Positions 60,151 to 64,000 of a stretch of DNA of 64,000 nt are shown in pieces. Positions within the stretch are counted from its first letter, which is position 1. Every line of letters starts with the position of its first letter. The stretch comes from Spirosoma fluviale (GTDB taxonomy: Bacteria > Bacteroidota > Bacteroidia > Cytophagales > Spirosomataceae). Location: assembly GCA_945901025.1 (NCBI GenBank), contig CAMDJW010000001.1, positions 338,723 to 402,722 on the forward strand. The letters run 5' to 3'. The translations under genes were made by a program, and so were the position numbers. The notes below the pieces were generated by a model, which saw nothing but the letters and a program-made list of their open reading frames with translations, made no database searches and was not told where the DNA came from.

Positions 60151-61518
60151 TTATTTACCGATACAAAACTTACCAAAGATATTTTTCAACAAGTCATCGT
60201 TCGATATTTGGCCTGTTATTTCACCCAAATAATGTAGGGCGTGCCGAAGGTCTTGAGCAATTAAATCGCCTGTCAAACCGGTCTTTAAAGCGTTTAGTAC
60301 TCCAATAAGCGTTTCCTGGGTTTGCACTAATTGCTGATAATGCCGGATATTAGTCACTAACGTACCGCTGGCATTCGCTTGATCAAGTCCCATAATGTTT
60401 AAAAGCGCATTTTCTAATTCGGGTAGGCCATCCTGATTTTTTGCCGACATCAATATCACATCGGGCAATGCCTTTTTAAATTCAGCCAAAGTTGTGGAAG
60501 AAACTTGGTCTACTTTATTTAACACTTGAATAACTGGAATTTCTAAAGTCCCCAAAGCAATAATTCCAGCCTTTAATCCTTCGACAGATTCAGTCATTGC
60601 ATCAGCCATATAAATCACCACTTGGGCCTTCTTCACCCACGCTTGTGTTCTTTCAACTCCTAAAGCCTCGATCACATCAACTGTTTCGCGCAAACCTGCC
60701 GTGTCAACTAATCGGAATTTTATGCCACCTAAAGTCCATTCGTCCTCTAAACTATCACGAGTGGTTCCAGCGATTTCAGAAACAATGGCACGATCCTCAT
60801 TTAATAATGCATTTAATAAGGTCGACTTACCAGCGTTGGGTTTACCGACAATAACAGTTGCCACACCATTCTTGATCGCATTTCCAGTCCGAAAACTTTC
60901 CACCAGTGGGCGAACATGATCTAGCAATTGGACTACTAAATCCTCCAAATCCTTGCGATCCGCAAACTCCACATCCTCTTCGCCAAAATCAAGTTCTAGT
61001 TCGATTAAAGAAGCAAAATGAATTAACTCCTCTCGTAAAGCAGCTAATTCTTTGGAAAATCCACCTCTTAATTGATGTAATGCAGCTGTTTGTGCAGCCG
61101 CTGAATCTGCTGCAATGACATCGGCAACTGCCTCCGCCTGAGCTAGATCAAACGCTCCATTCAAAAATGCGCGTTGGGTAAACTCACCAGGGCGAGCAAA
61201 CCGAGCACCTTTTTCGGTCAATAAGCGGATTAAACTTTCTTGAATAAAGGGAGAACCGTGGCATGAAATCTCCACGACATGTTCCTTTGTATACGATTTA
61301 GGAGCAACATATAAACTAACGACTACCTCGTCATATACACGACCCGCTGACTCAATCCGACCATAATGAAGGGTATGAGAAATCTGAATAGATAGGTCTT
61401 TGGGTTGAAATACGTCATTCACAATTTCGATTGCACGATCTCCTGAAAGCCGTATGACCCCAATAGCCCCTCGCCCAGCCGGTGTCGCTAATGCAACGAT
61501 GGTGTCTTTAAAGTCCAT
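60151..61518 (-). CDS. mnmE: tRNA uridine-5-carboxymethylaminomethyl modification GTPase MnmE
   Basis: Together with MnmG modifies U34 of certain tRNAs. Formyl-tetrahydrofolate-binding N-terminal domain (starts TIVALATPAGRGAIGVIRLSG), then a helical domain, then an inserted G domain with GKPNAGKST (about 225-233), DTAGLRE and NKVDQ, and the C-terminal FCIGK motif with its catalytic Cys. 455 residues. An SCP2-domain gene lies 3 bp upstream. Confidence 0.97.
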   Translation of the reverse strand: MDFKDTIVALATPAGRGAIGVIRLSGDRAIEIVNDVFQPKDLSIQISHTLHYGRIESAGRVYDEVVVSLYVAPKSYTKEHVVEISCHGSPFIQESLIRLLTEKGARFARPGEFTQRAFLNGAFDLAQAEAVADVIAADSAAAQTAALHQLRGGFSKELAALREELIHFASLIELELDFGEEDVEFADRKDLEDLVVQLLDHVRPLVESFRTGNAIKNGVATVIVGKPNAGKSTLLNALLNEDRAIVSEIAGTTRDSLEDEWTLGGIKFRLVDTAGLRETVDVIEALGVERTQAWVKKAQVVIYMADAMTESVEGLKAGIIALGTLEIPVIQVLNKVDQVSSTTLAEFKKALPDVILMSAKNQDGLPELENALLNIMGLDQANASGTLVTNIRHYQQLVQTQETLIGVLNALKTGLTGDLIAQDLRHALHYLGEITGQISNDDLLKNIFGKFCIGK

Positions 61519-61521
61519 CGA

Positions 61522-61806
61522 TTAAATCAAATTCGTCAATTTCATCGCGACTGTCATGTCGCCCGATATCTTTACTTTTCCAGTCATCACTGCCATCATG
61601 GAATTTAATTCGCCATTTAAAATAGCTGTAAAAGTCTCTTCAGAGGTTGCGATCGTGCAATCGGTATCTAAATTTTCATTGGTAACTTGGCCCTCACCGG
61701 TAACAACGATGATACCTGTAGGAAATGCGAATTTAAAAGAAACCCCTTGGCCTCCTTTTTGAGCAGCTAATGAAACAATTTTGTCGTTGATTTCTTGAAA
61801 TGTCAT
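61522..61806 (-). CDS. SCP2 sterol-transfer-family protein
   Basis: 94-residue single-domain protein; pattern ILNGELNSMMAVMTGKVKISGDMTVAMKLTNLI at the end is the SCP2 signature (lipid-binding alpha/beta fold). Bacterial members are thought to bind fatty acyl chains; precise role unknown. It sits 3 bp upstream of mnmE on the same strand, 62 bp after the nuclease gene start region. Confidence 0.87.
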   Translation of the reverse strand: MTFQEINDKIVSLAAQKGGQGVSFKFAFPTGIIVVTGEGQVTNENLDTDCTIATSEETFTAILNGELNSMMAVMTGKVKISGDMTVAMKLTNLI

Positions 61807-61868
61807 TTTGATAAAATTTATTGTGAGGCAAAATTAATTCTTTTTGTGCGTTTTATATAGGAACAATC

Positions 61869-64000
61869 CTAAAATTCCCGTTGGCATATCACCTTAAAAT
61901 CGCAATACTGGCAATCTGAAACTTCTTTCGTTTTTTCAAACTTCGTATTTACGTCTAAAATCTGATGCACCCAGCCTTCTATCACCTCCTGTGAATCCTG
62001 TAAAAAATGATCCCAAATAGGCCCAGATTCAAACCATAAATCATGCTCTTCATCGCTTAAAACTCCTTCCTTTAAATTTCTAAAGGAGATAATTCCTGGC
62101 TTGATCGAATGAGATTTAAGACTTAATCCTGCTAAAATTTGTTCATTTTGGGGAGAAACATGTGATAGTTCGGAGGCCAACAAAAATTTATATAACCAGA
62201 GTTGTAGTATTTTAGGTTTTAATTCGCCCGAAAAAATAGAATTTCGTAAACCTAATTCTCCTGATTTCAACTCTGACCTCTCTACTTTGCCTGTTTTATA
62301 ATCAATGATACGAATTTCACGGTTATCCAATATATCCAAACGATCTATTCGACCAGTCACTTTAACATCGAGGAGTTCTTTGCCCCAGAGTACCTTTAGG
62401 TTTGTGGTCAATGTGGATTCTAAATCAATTATTTTGGTATTTTTTGAAAAATTAGATTTTGAATAATAAGACTCCAACAACGTTTTAGCGACTTCTTTTA
62501 GCACAAAATTAAATCCCTTCTCTAGTTCAAAGACACCTTCTTTTTCTTGAATGGACTTCATTGCCTTTTCCAGATATCCATCTAGACCCGAAATAACCTC
62601 CTCTAAATTGACCCGATCATAGACCCCATCGTAATTTTCTAAAACCTCCTTGTCGACTATTTCCAAAACTTTATGCACCCAAGTACCGAATACATCTGCA
62701 CCTAACTCATCCTCTAATTGCTTTTCTTTCCGCATATCCAATATTTGAGCATAAAAATATTTAAGACTACAGGTGGAAAACATCGTCAATGCCGAAGTGG
62801 AAAGCCCCGAGCTGGCCAATTTCCCTTTAATTTTATCCAGGATGACAGGTGATTTTTCAACAGATCCATCCTTTCGCTGAAAATCAGCCTCATTGGCCGA
62901 AAACTCGATCCAAGGTTCATGAATCTCGATCAATGGGTTTTTTCGTTTCCAATCGTGCTTAATTTGCTTAATAAATCGACTCATCTCCTTCACTCCCGAT
63001 TTATCAGATGACTGAACATAACATAAAACCACCTCTTGAGGCCTTTGCAAAAGCCTATAGAAATGGTATGAAGCCACTGCATCTGCCTGGGTGAATGTTG
63101 GCAACGAAAAATGAGCCATATTGGCTATGTCTAAAGGAATTAAACTTTCGCGCTTTCTCGTTCCAGGTAAACTTCCCTCATTCATAGACAAGACAATCAC
63201 TTGGTCAAAATCCAAGGTCCTCGTCTCTAGCAAACCCATCACATGCAGACTACGATTTTCAGCTCCTACAAAAGTCAATTTTTGCTGGGAGAGTAATTGA
63301 GTTAATAATATTTTCCCACTAGCAATCGACACAAAATCATCTGCTTCAAAAGATTTCAATAAAGAATCAATAACCGCCAAAGCTTGTTTTACGGCCTCCG
63401 CTTCCTCATCCCATTCTTGGTCTGGAATACTCTTTAAAATCAATTCCAATAAAGTTTCTTGGCATTTTAAAATAGCCACAAAGGACGTAAAAGTAGGAGC
63501 AAACAAATATTTCAAAATAGGTAGTTCTGAAGCTAATGCTGAAATCTTATCTGAACCTACGTACAAATCGGTCTTTAAGTACAATTCGTTTAACTCCTTT
63601 TTGAAGTCTCGCTTTTGAACCTTGCTTTTCTGCTGGATATATAAATCGATTAACCCATGAGAGCAAACTGATTTGAAGGTGGAAACAGAAAATTTCCCTT
63701 GAACAGATTGTTTTTGCAAATCCCACCATAAATTAACCAAGGAAAATACTTGCGTCTTCTTCAATGAGTAACCCATGGTAATATTTAGGCGTTCCTTAAA
63801 CTCTCCCACATACAACATCACTTGGTCTAATAAGGATTCATCCGCTAAAACAAGCGCCACTTGTTCCTCTGTTCCGTATTCTTGTTGCCATTTGCGTATA
63901 ATATCCATGGCGACAAATACCTGAGCACTGGGATTTGCTAATCCTAAAATTTCTACACGCTTGGGCTGGTCCAATAAATCCGAGGTTTTCCATTGGAATG
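61869..64000 (-). CDS. PD-(D/E)XK nuclease-family protein, AddB-like (5' end cut by window edge)
   Basis: The frame is open to base 64000, so the N-terminus lies outside; about 710 residues are visible. The internal helicase-like part has LILD-type residues around LDFDQVIVLSMNEGSLPGTRKRESLIPLD, like AddB/RexB. The C-terminal PD-(D/E)XK nuclease has GRIDRLDI and RIIDYKTGK. Four Cys likely bind an iron-sulfur cluster: one in FSTCSLKYFY and three in CQYCDFKVICQRE. Forms a recombination-repair nuclease, normally with an AddA partner, which would lie beyond the right edge. Confidence 0.87.
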   Translation of the reverse strand, partial: FQWKTSDLLDQPKRVEILGLANPSAQVFVAMDIIRKWQQEYGTEEQVALVLADESLLDQVMLYVGEFKERLNITMGYSLKKTQVFSLVNLWWDLQKQSVQGKFSVSTFKSVCSHGLIDLYIQQKSKVQKRDFKKELNELYLKTDLYVGSDKISALASELPILKYLFAPTFTSFVAILKCQETLLELILKSIPDQEWDEEAEAVKQALAVIDSLLKSFEADDFVSIASGKILLTQLLSQQKLTFVGAENRSLHVMGLLETRTLDFDQVIVLSMNEGSLPGTRKRESLIPLDIANMAHFSLPTFTQADAVASYHFYRLLQRPQEVVLCYVQSSDKSGVKEMSRFIKQIKHDWKRKNPLIEIHEPWIEFSANEADFQRKDGSVEKSPVILDKIKGKLASSGLSTSALTMFSTCSLKYFYAQILDMRKEKQLEDELGADVFGTWVHKVLEIVDKEVLENYDGVYDRVNLEEVISGLDGYLEKAMKSIQEKEGVFELEKGFNFVLKEVAKTLLESYYSKSNFSKNTKIIDLESTLTTNLKVLWGKELLDVKVTGRIDRLDILDNREIRIIDYKTGKVERSELKSGELGLRNSIFSGELKPKILQLWLYKFLLASELSHVSPQNEQILAGLSLKSHSIKPGIISFRNLKEGVLSDEEHDLWFESGPIWDHFLQDSQEVIEGWVHQILDVNTKFEKTKEVSDCQYCDFKVICQREF

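Overview
The window looks like a chromosomal segment of a low-GC Bacteroidota, most likely a Cytophagales-type freshwater or marine heterotroph. The signs are the promoter element TAnnTTTG in front of many genes, a Bacteroidota-type tmRNA tag, a small histone H1-like protein, DUF3108/DUF3822/DUF4105 proteins, a serine palmitoyltransferase-like enzyme, and sulfatase, GH105 and GH20 genes for polysaccharide use. I see no insertion sequence, prophage, CRISPR array or rRNA. Genus cannot be fixed from this sequence alone.

Layout. Positions 1-1472 hold parB (cut by the left edge) and parA on the minus strand. 1647-5641 hold a peptide transporter, a VIT1/CCC1 metal transporter and a secreted gamma-glutamyltransferase. 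5776-8711 hold a serine palmitoyltransferase/cysteate acyltransferase-type enzyme, the histone H1-like protein, a MaoC hydratase and a YegS/LCB5 lipid kinase. An AT-rich 404-bp gap precedes dnaA (9116-10555), which converges on recA. 11829-23074 hold a DUF3108 protein, photolyase, the tight queA-ispD-RND-MFS-small-ORF operon, gapN and an ABC-F ATPase. 23214-33228 are mostly housekeeping: coaD, a Nudix hydrolase, pyrE, dprA, a MerR regulator, and alaS-pabB-pabC-helicase. 33239-34997 hold ald and a divergent Lrp-type regulator, with a perfect palindrome between them. The tmRNA gene (35026-35395) and a secreted aminopeptidase P follow.

37032-47512 is a polysaccharide region built around housekeeping genes. 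The minus-strand run is rsmI, a DUF4105 protein, threonine aldolase, rhaM, a GH105 gene broken by one in-frame stop, and a sulfatase. Then come tRNA-Ser(TGA), a compact MiaA-like gene overlapping an uncharacterised gene, and on the plus strand kduI with a second GH105 enzyme. Together rhaM, kduI, GH105 and the sulfatase suggest use of rhamnose- and uronate-containing, possibly sulfated, polysaccharide (inference). 47622-53725 is a six-gene minus-strand operon: carboxylesterase, GH20 hexosaminidase, madL, madM, esterase and secreted nuclease. 53826-55439 is amtB-glnK. 55506-58795 holds a CrtA-like gene and a VWA/AAA chelatase-like pair. 58912-60138 is a Gfo/Idh/MocA oxidoreductase broken by one TGA. 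60151-64000 holds mnmE, an SCP2 protein and a PD-(D/E)XK nuclease/helicase-like protein cut by the right edge.

Most unusual points: the compact MiaA-like protein lacking the middle region of the family, paired with an unknown gene; an ABC-F protein with one intact and one doubly degenerate composite ATP site; malonate-type MadLM transporter genes inside a hexosaminidase/esterase/nuclease operon; two otherwise intact catabolic genes each broken by a single G-to-T type nonsense change; and a perfect operator-like palindrome between ald and the Lrp gene.
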